The translations under genes were made by a program, and so were the position numbers. The notes under the pieces are model-generated. The model was not told the DNA's origin. It did no database searches and saw only the letters and a list, made by a program, of their open reading frames with translations. Positions 46,014 through 54,890 of a stretch of 64,000 nucleotides of DNA are shown here, piece after piece; within the stretch, counting starts at the first letter, position 1, and each line of letters opens with the position of its first letter. The DNA comes from Pseudobdellovibrionaceae bacterium (lineage in GTDB: Bacteria; Bdellovibrionota; Bdellovibrionia; Bdellovibrionales; Bdellovibrionaceae): the NCBI GenBank assembly GCA_016719575.1, contig JADJYV010000007.1, forward strand, positions 1-64,000. Direction: 5' to 3'.

Positions 46014-46421
46014 ATGAAACTTACAAATTTAATTATTGCCGGATTTTTCTTGGCCGGAATTTCGGCACAAGCAAGAACTATTAGAGCTACAGACCTTAGC
46101 TCTTCAATTTGGACTGAAATTGGAAAGGGAAAGTTAAGCGATGTCACAATCGAGTTCAAGCAAGGCGACGAATTGCCAGTGAGCTTTTCAGCTGAGGGCG
46201 ATCTTTTTCAAACAACGCAGACCAGCGTGGGATACGTCGGCATCAAAAAGAATTTTTGGATTAAACTTCAGAACAACAATATTTTAATGAGCCTTGATAA
46301 TTCGAACTTTAAGGACATTAAAGAGGTTATTTCTGGGAGTTTCGAGGCTGGAACTGACGCAGATCAAAACGGCGGACTGGCAAATGCCCTAAATTTGGCA
46401 TTGAAGGCTTTTTTGAAGTAA
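46014..46421 (+). CDS. Secreted protein, unknown function
   Basis: 135 residues. Signal peptide MKLTNLIIAGFFLAGISAQA. CAAAGGAGCGAAT precedes the ATG, 20 bases after the membrane-protein gene, so probably the third gene of the XRE operon. A GCCGGCAAAAG/CTTTTGCTGGC hairpin without T tail follows at about 46430. Confidence 0.6.
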   Translation: MKLTNLIIAGFFLAGISAQARTIRATDLSSSIWTEIGKGKLSDVTIEFKQGDELPVSFSAEGDLFQTTQTSVGYVGIKKNFWIKLQNNNILMSLDNSNFKDIKEVISGSFEAGTDADQNGGLANALNLALKAFLK

Positions 46422-46502
46422 CCCGACTATCGGCCGGCAAAAGTTTTTCGTGAACCTTTTGCTGGCTGAATTGTTTGAACTATTGGGGGACTCAAAAAGC
46501 CA

Positions 46503-47030
46503 ATGCTCAGCGACAATGATCTTTATCTTCAGCTTAAAATTGATAGTAAGAAAGAATCTGCGTTTCGCACTCTTTATGATCGTTATTCGAGTTCACTCTT
46601 TCGATTTATTTATAGATTCACTTTAAATCAACAGATCGCAGAAGAACTTCTTCACGACATTTTTATCCAACTCTTAGATGACAAATATAATCATTCTGAA
46701 GGCAATTTACAGAGCTGGCTCTTTACCGTTGCAAAAAACAAAAGCTTGAATCACACAAAGAAAGCTTCTTTTGAAACTTCTGACGATTTGACGATTGCTA
46801 AAACAGCATCCGATTCTGACTTAGAATATTCATTTATCAATCACAATCTTTTGAAAAACTTATCTCTATTAGAAAGCAGATTGCCCACAGACCTTAGACA
46901 AACCTGGAATTTAAAAAAACAAGGCTTAGACTACCTACAGATTTCGCAAGCTCTCTCAATTCCAGTGGGAACGGTAAAGTCCAGGTTTAGCCGGTTAGTT
47001 GACCATTTAAAAAAGGAGTTTAATTTATGA
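46503..47030 (+). CDS. ECF-type RNA polymerase sigma factor
   Basis: 175 residues. Region 2: AFRTLYDRYSSSLFRFIYRF ... AEELLHDIFIQL, W..TVAKNKSLNH. Region 4: LPTDLRQTWNLKKQGLDYLQ then ISQALSIPVGTVKSRFSR. Followed by an ATGA overlap with a one-pass membrane protein, which is the expected anti-sigma, and then a PDZ-protease gene. Confidence 0.9.
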   Translation: MLSDNDLYLQLKIDSKKESAFRTLYDRYSSSLFRFIYRFTLNQQIAEELLHDIFIQLLDDKYNHSEGNLQSWLFTVAKNKSLNHTKKASFETSDDLTIAKTASDSDLEYSFINHNLLKNLSLLESRLPTDLRQTWNLKKQGLDYLQISQALSIPVGTVKSRFSRLVDHLKKEFNL

Positions 47031-47410
47031 ACCAAAATATCAAATCACTTCTTCTACCATTTCATTTCGGTTCGATTGAAGACAAAGACAGAACACTTGT
47101 CGAAAGAGAGCTACTAACTGACTCAGAAATTCTCGTCGATTACCTGGACCTAAAGAGAACGCTAGAATCAGCTGAGTTGTTACCCCATACGCCCTCAAAG
47201 TCCGTCTGGCTAAAATTACAAGAACGAGTCCAGGCTAAAAATAAATTTATAATTCCCATTTCATTTGGAGCGGCGATTGCCGCCAGTATTTTAGCTGCGT
47301 TTATTTTTTTCCACAAGCCTTCGCAGGAGACAAAATCAACAACTCAGCTAGGTGAAGAAATTTTATTTGATACAAGAACTGAACTTCCTGCGAACTCAAG
47401 TGTTCTATAA
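47027..47410 (+). CDS. Probable anti-sigma factor
   Basis: 127 residues: a cytoplasmic domain, one membrane segment (FIIPISFGAAIAASILAAFIFF, about 75-96) and a short periplasmic tail. No zinc motif of the ZAS type is seen. Its identity rests on the four-base overlap with the ECF sigma gene and on topology. Confidence 0.7.
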   Translation: MNQNIKSLLLPFHFGSIEDKDRTLVERELLTDSEILVDYLDLKRTLESAELLPHTPSKSVWLKLQERVQAKNKFIIPISFGAAIAASILAAFIFFHKPSQETKSTTQLGEEILFDTRTELPANSSVL

Positions 47411-47423
47411 GAAGGAGGATTAT

Positions 47424-48629
47424 ATGAAAAAACTGATACTGACATTAGCACTGATCATGACTTCAACTGCCTTTGCAGCGAATCACCGTGACTCAAAAGA
47501 CTGGAAAGAAAAGCCAATTGAAAAGTTCGCGGATGCAGAAGCCAACTTCAAAGCAACAATGCAGAAGCTGATGGAGAAATTTGTCGACAAATCTTTAACC
47601 CAAGATGATTTGTATAGAGCCGCTGTTGCTGGAATGCTGGCATCTCTAAATCAAGGAGACGAGGATTGGAATTCCCTTCTTTCGCCTTCTGATATGAGGG
47701 AAATGCAAATTGATATGTCTGGCAAAGTTACAGGCATTGGTATTGAAATGAAATTTGCAGAAGATACTGGTTATGCCCAAATCTTGCGACTTATTCCTGG
47801 TTCGGTTGCAGAAAAGGCCGGATTAAGAATTGATGATCAAATTCTTAGCGTCGACGGAAAGAAATTTAAGAATAAAAAATTTAGAGACCTCGTCTATGCC
47901 GTCAGAGGTAAGGCTGGCGACTCTGTTTCTCTAAAGGTCTTGAGAGAAGATAAGGTTTTGTCTTTTAATGTAAAAAGAGAAATCGTTCCATGGACTCCTG
48001 TAGAGCTTGAAAAGGTCAATAGCACTACAGCTTTATTGAGCATTCGCTTTTTCAATGAAGAAACACCAAAGCTAGTCGAGCAGAAAATTACTGAGATCAA
48101 TACAGGGAAATATAAAAAACTTATTTTAGATTTGAGAGACAACTCTGGAGGTGGCTTTGACCAAGCCGTGAAAGTGACTGAATTGTTTTTGCCTGCAGGC
48201 TTAGTGGTGGCAAGTACCAAAAATCGAGATGGGAAAGTTGAACAATACAAATCGTCTAAAAGCCTACTTGATCCAAACATACAGATCTCAATTCTAACGA
48301 ATAAAGATACTTTTTGCGGAGCTGAGCTATTTACGGCTGCATTGCGAGAGAATTTAAAAGTAAAAATAATTGGCGAAACAACTTTTGGCAAATGGAACGC
48401 TCAGTCGGTTGAGACTTTGCCCAACAAATACGCCATTAAATATACCGTAAAGGAATTCCTATCACCGCAGGGCAATTCATTTCAGGGAAAAGGAATAAAG
48501 CCTGACTTGGAAGTCTCCTTACCCCAAGGTATTGAATCTCACGAATTGAGATTGAAATATGGTATGAAGGATCGCTTAAACTCCGACTCTCAATTGAAGG
48601 CCGCCGTCGAATTGGTGCAGTCACTTTAG
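47424..48629 (+). CDS. S41 (CtpA/Prc-type) peptidase with PDZ domain, Cys at nucleophile position
   Basis: 401 residues from ATG 47424 (AAGGAGG upstream). Signal peptide MKKLILTLALIMTSTAFA; PDZ domain about 92-175 (IGIEMKF..., PGSVAEKAGLRIDDQILSVD); then LILDLRDNSGGGFDQAVKVT and GETTFGKWNAQ. Lys323 in TFGK is the general base. The residue 25 before it, Ser in Prc and CtpA, is Cys298 (KDTFCGAEL). A single change (AGC to TGC) could account for it. Periplasmic. Its place after sigma/anti-sigma suggests either a target of, or a player in, envelope-stress signalling. Confidence 0.85.
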   Translation: MKKLILTLALIMTSTAFAANHRDSKDWKEKPIEKFADAEANFKATMQKLMEKFVDKSLTQDDLYRAAVAGMLASLNQGDEDWNSLLSPSDMREMQIDMSGKVTGIGIEMKFAEDTGYAQILRLIPGSVAEKAGLRIDDQILSVDGKKFKNKKFRDLVYAVRGKAGDSVSLKVLREDKVLSFNVKREIVPWTPVELEKVNSTTALLSIRFFNEETPKLVEQKITEINTGKYKKLILDLRDNSGGGFDQAVKVTELFLPAGLVVASTKNRDGKVEQYKSSKSLLDPNIQISILTNKDTFCGAELFTAALRENLKVKIIGETTFGKWNAQSVETLPNKYAIKYTVKEFLSPQGNSFQGKGIKPDLEVSLPQGIESHELRLKYGMKDRLNSDSQLKAAVELVQSL

Positions 48630-48666
48630 TCCCTATCCAAGGAGAGTTCGCTCTAGAAAGCTCTCA

Positions 48667-48724
48667 TCTGTTCTATAGAACAGACCTCAGCTAGGAGTCG
48701 TGTTCTAAACCTTTTTAGAACACG
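48667..48724. promoter_or_regulatory. Two adjacent palindromes sharing GTTCTA/TAGAAC
   Basis: TCTGTTCTATAGAACAGA (48667-48684) is a perfect 18-bp palindrome. CGTGTTCTA / TAGAACACG (48699-48707, 48716-48724) is a second dyad with the same half-site, 8-base spacer. They end 9 bases before the right copy of the 48-bp repeat. No T tail on either, so binding sites are more likely than terminators. Confidence 0.6.
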
Positions 48725-48733
48725 AGCAGGGTT

Positions 48734-48781
48734 CACCAATCACAATTCAGTATCCGGGATACGGTTAACGGTATCCTGGAT
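48734..48781. repeat. 48-bp direct repeat, right copy
   Basis: Same sequence as 42791-42838 with A for G at the sixteenth base. Here it continues into GGATAC and CAGTA/TACTG, so the second dyad is complete. 5,943 bp separate the two copies. Confidence 0.9.
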
Positions 48782-48891
48782 ACAGTACGGAATACTGACT
48801 AAACCCTGATTTTAATCTTCGATTTTCATGAACAGAACCTGGTCAGGTTTGATTGTTGGACAAGGTACACTTTTAAAAGTAATTTTAAGAA

Positions 48892-49515
48892 ATGAAACTC
48901 ACTTCTTATCTAGCAGTTATTGGATTTTTTTTATTTATAGGATGTTCCTCTTCAAATCGATATGAATATTACAAGTCCTTTCCTGAAGAAAATAGCGCTC
49001 CGAAAGTCACCCAAGAACCTGAACATGTAGCTTTGACCTATAAAATGACTCGCAGATCTATTTTTCAGAATGATTTTCAACAAAGAGTTTGGATTAAAAT
49101 CTCAAATTTCAGTAGATCTTTATATACTGTTGGACCTGTTTTTCTGCCAATAATTCCCGCTGTTCCAGCGAGCTTATGGGGAGATAGTCCAATCCTTGAT
49201 AGATCAAAAAAAATTGAAATAAGTTTGAGTGCCTATTCTGATCCTATTTTTAACGAAAAAATTGTCGAGCTTCCTGATTTAATAATAGAGACTCCAGATG
49301 GAAGAGTTTTGAGTGCCAAAGCAATAAATGACGGAGGCTTAGGGACCAATATGAAGTCATTTACCTACGACACGACAGTTTTAAATACTCCCTGGTTTAT
49401 TTTAAGAAGTGCAGAAATTAAACTCGATAACGGAAAAGTTATCAAAATTCCTCGCTTAAAATTTGTAATGACTAGCGAGTTTTTAATAAATTGGAATGAA
49501 CCTATTGCTCCATAA
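48892..49515 (+). CDS. Lipoprotein, unknown function
   Basis: 207 residues; lipobox LFIGC (Cys18). Beta-rich mature domain (VWIKISNFSRSLYTVGP..., IIETPDGRVLSAKAINDGG) without a recognised family. It lies downstream of the right copy of the 48-bp repeat, as another lipoprotein gene lies downstream of the left copy. Confidence 0.6.
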   Translation: MKLTSYLAVIGFFLFIGCSSSNRYEYYKSFPEENSAPKVTQEPEHVALTYKMTRRSIFQNDFQQRVWIKISNFSRSLYTVGPVFLPIIPAVPASLWGDSPILDRSKKIEISLSAYSDPIFNEKIVELPDLIIETPDGRVLSAKAINDGGLGTNMKSFTYDTTVLNTPWFILRSAEIKLDNGKVIKIPRLKFVMTSEFLINWNEPIAP

Positions 49516-49823
49516 AATCAATTGCTTCTAGGGCGTGCCCTGCCCAAAATGGCTCAGCCATTCGCAAATATTTCTTATTATGTGAACTCAATTCTTTTTG
49601 CAAAGGCTGAAAGCCGACTTTCACTTCGGGTCGTACTCTTGATTGATGCAGTCCGTCAAGACAAGGAGTCCGGTTCTTTGGCACACCATAGCTCAAGACA
49701 CAAGCCTTCCATGTTAAGGGAAGAACTGTCGGCCTTTTCAATCCCCCGAAATTGGACACCGTTAATAATTTGACATATTTGTATCTCAATGAATAATTAC
49801 CTCAAAAACTAGGTAGGTTCACA
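49516..49823. other. Intergenic region, no supported gene
   Basis: About 300 bases open in one minus-strand frame (49502-49789, TTG start, no ribosome site) and partly in a plus-strand frame. Neither matches a known protein. Possibly a decayed gene. Confidence 0.35.
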
Positions 49824-51029
49824 TTGAAAACGTTTTTACTAACTTCCATGTTTGTATTAGCTGCTGGTACGGTCCATGCAAAAGTCATTTGGAATTTAAA
49901 TGATGTCAGTTATCTTTACCCGATCCCAAAACATTCTGAGAGTAAGCCTGATTTTTTAATGAATCCAGATTCCGCGGGAGCAAAAGGAAAGCTTTTGCCT
50001 CGTGATGTTTTTGATCGAATACCCACATTGAATAATTCAGGCAACGGCCAGGAAGCGCTTTACACTTCTGAACTTAAAGTCATCGGCGTAAGGATTGATC
50101 CGTGTAGTTTAAATGAGGCCGGCGACTGCGTTCATGAAGTTCGTTTGGTTTGGCAGCCCATTACTTTTGACTCTGAAAGTATGAATTGGTTTGCGCAAGA
50201 TGCTGCAATTCACACATTTTACGAAATAGAAACTGCAGACTTTAACAATCTGACTACTCACCTTCGAAAATTTAAGACTGACAATGAGAAACAGAATATC
50301 AAAACCAACTTGGTTCCATTGGGAGTTCATCCAGCCTTCCTTAATGAATCAAAAAAATCTCTTCAGGCGAATAAACTCAACTCAATCTTGCTTAAGTTTT
50401 GTGGCTCGAAAAACCTAAAAAAAGTCACTTTTATGAGACTTTTAACTCAAAATATCTGGTGGCGCTTTGGTGGAATTGAACTGACTGAAAGCAAATGGAC
50501 ACAGGTGATGATTCCAAGACTAAATATGAATTTCCAAGATATTTTTAACTCTGCACTTGAAGAGTACCCACCTATTCATAATCCAGGAACAGCAATGGAC
50601 GCGGTCTTTAATATCATGCCGGCCAATTATCCAGCTGAAGACGATCTATTCACGGTCATCAATAATGGAGTACGAACCAACACTGATGAGGATTTTGAAG
50701 AGTTTAAAAGCAAGATCGCAGCAACAGAACGATTTAAAAACCCGCATCGAACAAATCCTAAGACCCTCGACTGTGCGAGCTGCCATTTTGCAAGTGCAAC
50801 TCGGTTTTATATAAATTCTCGTTTTAATAGTCTCGAACATTTTTCTACTAAGGATAGCTATAGCAATCCTGATCCCGCTCATTTCAATCTTATAAATAAT
50901 TCTATCGCAGCTAGGGCAACTCGAGTCGTTCGAGCCTTTGGATATTTTGCCGAAGAACCGGCTATCAGCCAACGGGTCATCAACGATTCTGCCGAATCGG
51001 CCCATTGGCTCAATCAAAATAATTTTTAA
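49824..51029 (+). CDS. Secreted protein with one C-terminal haem-c motif
   Basis: 401 residues. TTG start at 49824 (AGGTAGG upstream) directly opens the signal peptide LKTFLLTSMFVLAAGTVHA type. A single CxxCH (CASCH, about residue 316) lies in KTLDCASCHFASATRFYI. Four more Cys earlier. The family is not recognised; the His after the motif and the long N-terminal domain suggest a large monohaem periplasmic protein. A strong terminator follows. Confidence 0.6.
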   Translation: MKTFLLTSMFVLAAGTVHAKVIWNLNDVSYLYPIPKHSESKPDFLMNPDSAGAKGKLLPRDVFDRIPTLNNSGNGQEALYTSELKVIGVRIDPCSLNEAGDCVHEVRLVWQPITFDSESMNWFAQDAAIHTFYEIETADFNNLTTHLRKFKTDNEKQNIKTNLVPLGVHPAFLNESKKSLQANKLNSILLKFCGSKNLKKVTFMRLLTQNIWWRFGGIELTESKWTQVMIPRLNMNFQDIFNSALEEYPPIHNPGTAMDAVFNIMPANYPAEDDLFTVINNGVRTNTDEDFEEFKSKIAATERFKNPHRTNPKTLDCASCHFASATRFYINSRFNSLEHFSTKDSYSNPDPAHFNLINNSIAARATRVVRAFGYFAEEPAISQRVINDSAESAHWLNQNNF

Positions 51030-51041
51030 AAATTATAACTA

Positions 51042-51074
51042 ACAAAAGGTAACGCGGCCGTTACCTTTTGTTTC
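51042..51074 (+). terminator. Strong hairpin terminator
   Basis: Perfect 12-base arms ACAAAAGGTAAC / GTTACCTTTTGT around GCGGCC, followed by TT. It is also A-rich on the left arm, so it may work in both directions. Confidence 0.75.
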
Positions 51075-51296
51075 AAGTGGTTGCTGATTGCCGCCCAAGA
51101 CTCAATTGTCTAAGTTACTCAGCTTCACAAGCATCAACCTTGTTCCTCACCGAAACCGCTATTTTATGGCCAGTCCCATTTTGATACAAACGTTCGAAGC
51201 TCATTATGTGAGTATTGATCGTTTTTTTTGCCTCAAAGTAATGCATTTTTATAAAAACACTAAAGAAATTCTCAACTATTTCCGATCTTTAAGGCA

Positions 51297-54200
51297 ATGA
51301 GGAAATCGCCCTGGACGTCATTGCAAAAATACGAGATCCCTAAATGCTTGCGACCAAAGCAAAGCCTCGGTGCTGCCTTTGCATTAGTATTAGCTCTACT
51401 TATTACAAGCACTAGCTTAGCCGCTCTGAATGCCAATCCTGGCATCAACTATACCGGTCGTATTATGAAGGCCGACGGCATTACGCCTGTCACTTCAACG
51501 AGTGTTTCTTTTTCAGTCTCAATTTATGATGTGAATCGAAACTGCCTTCTTTTTACCGAGTCTCGTTCGTTGGACTTGTCGACAACGGCAGGAACTTTCT
51601 CTTTTGATATTGGCGATGGAGCTGCCGGATCTATTAGTAGCTTCAATGGCAATGTGACTGATCTTTATGACTTGTTCAATAACAGCAAAGCTTTTACGGG
51701 CTTAACCTGTTCGGCTCCGCACACGGGATTTACTCCCGCAAGTTCCAGTGAACCTCGCATTTTGATGGTCTCCTTTGATGCCGGAGATGGCAGCGGTGTG
51801 CAGAATCTTCCGGCGCTAAAAATCAACCCTGTGCCGTCAGCTTTGCAGGCCTACAAAGTGAATGGTTATGGCACTGGCGATCTTCTTCGCATTGACTCGG
51901 CTGTAGATAAAACTCTGAACGCTAACAGTGATCTGTCGCAAACCCAGTACGATGAGTTCTGGCGTCTGGTTAAAAATCCTGGATCCGCTTATCTTTCGAG
52001 CTCGACGTCTTTAGCTGGCGATGTCACCGGAGCCTTTGCCACAAACACTGTGGTCAAGATTCAGGGACAATCGGTGTCTGCAACAGCTCCCACGAATGGA
52101 CAAATCTTGGTTTTTAATGGCACAGCGTGGACTCCTGTGACGCCCGCGGCTTCAGGCGTTGCCAGCGTGGTTGCAAATTTGCCCCTCAGTGTTTCTGGCA
52201 GTGCAACTTCGACGATTTCAATTTCTCAAGCCGGTGCGGCCGCAGATGGATATTTATCAAGTACGGATTGGAACATCTTTAATAACAAACAAACCTCGGC
52301 TCTTGCGAACGGCAAAATCTTAGTTGGTAATGCTTCGGGGCAAGCTGAGGCCGTGACGATGAGCGGAGACGCAACGATTGACACTGCCGGGGCTCTAAGT
52401 CTTTCGACCTCAGGCGTGACGGCGGGGACTTACTCGAAAGTCGGCGTTGATGCGAAGGGGAGAGTTTTAAGCGGTTCTAACTTGGCGTCTTCAGATATCA
52501 CCGCCGCTCTGGGTTTTACTCCGGTGAACAAAGCTGGCGATGTGATGGGTGGCAATCTTAGTCTTGTGTCTGTGACTTCGGATCCTGCGGGATTGGTCGC
52601 TGGTGACGAAGGCAAGATGTGGTATCGCTCCGATCTTAACACCATTATGTACTGGGATGGTGCTGCGGCAATTCCTTTGGGCGTGGCTGGCGCTGGCATG
52701 CAGAGCATGAACGGACTTGTTGCGACAGCACAGAGCTTTGTTGTTGGCACCGCCGGAACGAATATCACCATTTCTTCTGTTGGTTCTACCCATACTTTGG
52801 ATATCCCGACAGCTTCTGCGGCCAATCGTGGAGCTCTCTCTGCTGCGGACTGGTCATTGTTTAATAACAAAATGGGAACGTCTTTGAACTCAGCCCAAAT
52901 CTGGGTGGGTAACTCTGGCAATGCAGCCACCGCGGTGACCATGTCTGGTGATGCCACTCTTGATAATACGGGTGCCCTCGCTATCGGTGCAGGCAAAATC
53001 ACTGCTCCCATGCTGAGCACTGGCGGTATCAATGCGGCCACTTCGGGTGTGATTATTGCGGGTCCAGCCGGCAACTTAGTCAACTTTGCCTGCTCGACAT
53101 CAGGTCATGTACTGAAGTGGTCAGTAACAGGATGGTCTTGTGCTTATCCAGATCCTTCTCTTCCCACACTGGCTAACGGAAAAATCTGGGTTGGTAACTC
53201 TGGCAATGCGGCGACTGAAGTCACGATGTCTGGTGATGTCTCTATCGATACTGCGGGAGTTTCAAGTCTTTCAACTACTGGTGTGACTGCGGGGACTTAC
53301 TCGAAAGTCACTGTGGATGCTAAGGGCCGCGTGAGTGCTGGGGCTGCGATTGCGGCTTCGGATGTCACTTCGGCTCTGACCTACACTCCGGTGAATAAAG
53401 CTGGCGACACCATGGTGGGCGCTCTTGCGATGGGTGGCAATGATCTTACCAACGCTGGCAATATCACTATGGCGGCGAGCAAATATTTTGGTCTTTCTGC
53501 AAACTCTACTAACGGCACGGTTGCGGGACAAATGTGGTACGATGCGGGTACGATCAAGTACTACGATGGTTCTACGACCAAATCTCTTGGTGTAGCTGGT
53601 AGCGGGATTACCAATATCAACGGTCTTACTGCGGGCACTCAAAGTTTTGTTACTGGTAGTGCCGGTACCGACTTTAATATTTCTTCTGCCGGTTCGGATC
53701 ACACCTTTAATATCCCTACCGCTTCTGGAACAAATCGCGGAGCTTTGTCTTCGGCTGATTGGACCACGTTTAATGCCAAACAAACTTCAACCTTGGCGGA
53801 TGCAAAGGTTTGGGTCGGTAATTCGGGCAATGCGGCAACGGCAGTCTCCATTTCTGGCGATGCGAGTGTTGCTAACACCGGAGCTCTAACTCTAGCGACT
53901 TCGGGAGTAACTGCGGGAACTTACTCGAAAGTCACTGTCGATGCAAAAGGTCGCGTAACTACTGGAAGCTCGATTGCTTCTTCTGATATCACCGCAGCTC
54001 TTGGCTTTACTCCGGTCAACAAAGCTGGCGATGTGATGCTTGGTAACTTGAGTCTTGCTTCTGTCACTTCTGATCCAGCGGGTCTTGTTGCTGGCGACGA
54101 AGGTAAGATGTGGTATCGCTCTGATTTAAATACTATTCGGTATTGGGACGGCGCTGCTGCGGTCTCTCTCGGTGTTGCGGGTGCGGGGATTACGAATATC

Positions 54201-54890
54201 AATGGTCTTACGACCAGCACTCAGAGCTTTGTGCTTGGCACTGCTGGCACTGATATCGGTATCAGCTCTGCGGGTTCCGCTCATACTTTCGATATCCCCA
54301 CCGCTTCTGCAACGAAGCGCGGAGCTTTGTCTTCTGCTGATTGGTCCACGTTTAATGCAAAACAAGGATCTACTCTGAACTCAGCTCAGATCTGGGTTGG
54401 TAACTCAGGCAATGCGGCCACCGCGGTGACTATGTCCGGTGATGCCACCATAGATAATGCGGGTGCCCTTGCTATCGGTGCTGGTAAAATCACAGCTCCG
54501 ATGCTGAGCACTGGCGGCGTGAATGCTGCCACTTCAGGTGTGATCATCGCAGGCGCTACTGGTAATTTAGTCAACTTTGCCTGCTCAACATCAGGTCATG
54601 TGCTGAAGTGGTCAGTGACAGGATGGTCTTGTGCTTATCCAGATCCTTCTCTTCCAACACTTGCTAACGGAAAAATCTGGGTTGGTAACTCTGGCAATGC
54701 GGCGACTGAAGTTGCGATGTCTGGTGATGTTGCTATCGATAATGCGGGAGTTTCAAGTCTTTCAACTACTGGAGTGACTGCGGGGACTTATTCTAAGGTC
54801 GTTGTTGATGCTAAAGGCCGCGTGAGTGCTGGAAGCTGCGATTGCGGCTTCGGATGTCACTTCTGCTCTGACCTACACTCCGGTAAATAA
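51297..54890 (+). CDS. Giant repeat fibre protein, N-terminal segment
   Basis: 1,197 residues. Long signal/anchor (residues about 22-42, LGAAFALVLALLITSTSLAA), then a conserved N-terminal domain (PGINYTGRIMKADGITPVTS, V.F.VSIYD...NCLLFTESRSLDL) found on Bdellovibrionota fibre-like surface proteins. Next come repeats of the type IWVGNSGNAATAVTMSGDAT, GVTAGTYSKV, VDAKGRV, DIT(A/S)ALGFTPVNKAGDVM and GKMWYRSDLNTIRYWDG. The frame is lost near 54835, where GGAAGCTGCG stands for GGGCTGCG of the sister repeat (one added base). Predicted trimeric, phage-tail-fibre-like and exported; probably adhesive. Confidence 0.8.
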   Translation: MRKSPWTSLQKYEIPKCLRPKQSLGAAFALVLALLITSTSLAALNANPGINYTGRIMKADGITPVTSTSVSFSVSIYDVNRNCLLFTESRSLDLSTTAGTFSFDIGDGAAGSISSFNGNVTDLYDLFNNSKAFTGLTCSAPHTGFTPASSSEPRILMVSFDAGDGSGVQNLPALKINPVPSALQAYKVNGYGTGDLLRIDSAVDKTLNANSDLSQTQYDEFWRLVKNPGSAYLSSSTSLAGDVTGAFATNTVVKIQGQSVSATAPTNGQILVFNGTAWTPVTPAASGVASVVANLPLSVSGSATSTISISQAGAAADGYLSSTDWNIFNNKQTSALANGKILVGNASGQAEAVTMSGDATIDTAGALSLSTSGVTAGTYSKVGVDAKGRVLSGSNLASSDITAALGFTPVNKAGDVMGGNLSLVSVTSDPAGLVAGDEGKMWYRSDLNTIMYWDGAAAIPLGVAGAGMQSMNGLVATAQSFVVGTAGTNITISSVGSTHTLDIPTASAANRGALSAADWSLFNNKMGTSLNSAQIWVGNSGNAATAVTMSGDATLDNTGALAIGAGKITAPMLSTGGINAATSGVIIAGPAGNLVNFACSTSGHVLKWSVTGWSCAYPDPSLPTLANGKIWVGNSGNAATEVTMSGDVSIDTAGVSSLSTTGVTAGTYSKVTVDAKGRVSAGAAIAASDVTSALTYTPVNKAGDTMVGALAMGGNDLTNAGNITMAASKYFGLSANSTNGTVAGQMWYDAGTIKYYDGSTTKSLGVAGSGITNINGLTAGTQSFVTGSAGTDFNISSAGSDHTFNIPTASGTNRGALSSADWTTFNAKQTSTLADAKVWVGNSGNAATAVSISGDASVANTGALTLATSGVTAGTYSKVTVDAKGRVTTGSSIASSDITAALGFTPVNKAGDVMLGNLSLASVTSDPAGLVAGDEGKMWYRSDLNTIRYWDGAAAVSLGVAGAGITNINGLTTSTQSFVLGTAGTDIGISSAGSAHTFDIPTASATKRGALSSADWSTFNAKQGSTLNSAQIWVGNSGNAATAVTMSGDATIDNAGALAIGAGKITAPMLSTGGVNAATSGVIIAGATGNLVNFACSTSGHVLKWSVTGWSCAYPDPSLPTLANGKIWVGNSGNAATEVAMSGDVAIDNAGVSSLSTTGVTAGTYSKVVVDAKGRVSAGSCDCGFGCHFCSDLHSGK

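Noticed and set aside
49502..49789. 95-residue minus-strand ORF
   Set aside because: TTG start without ribosome site, no recognised motif, competing frame on the other strand.
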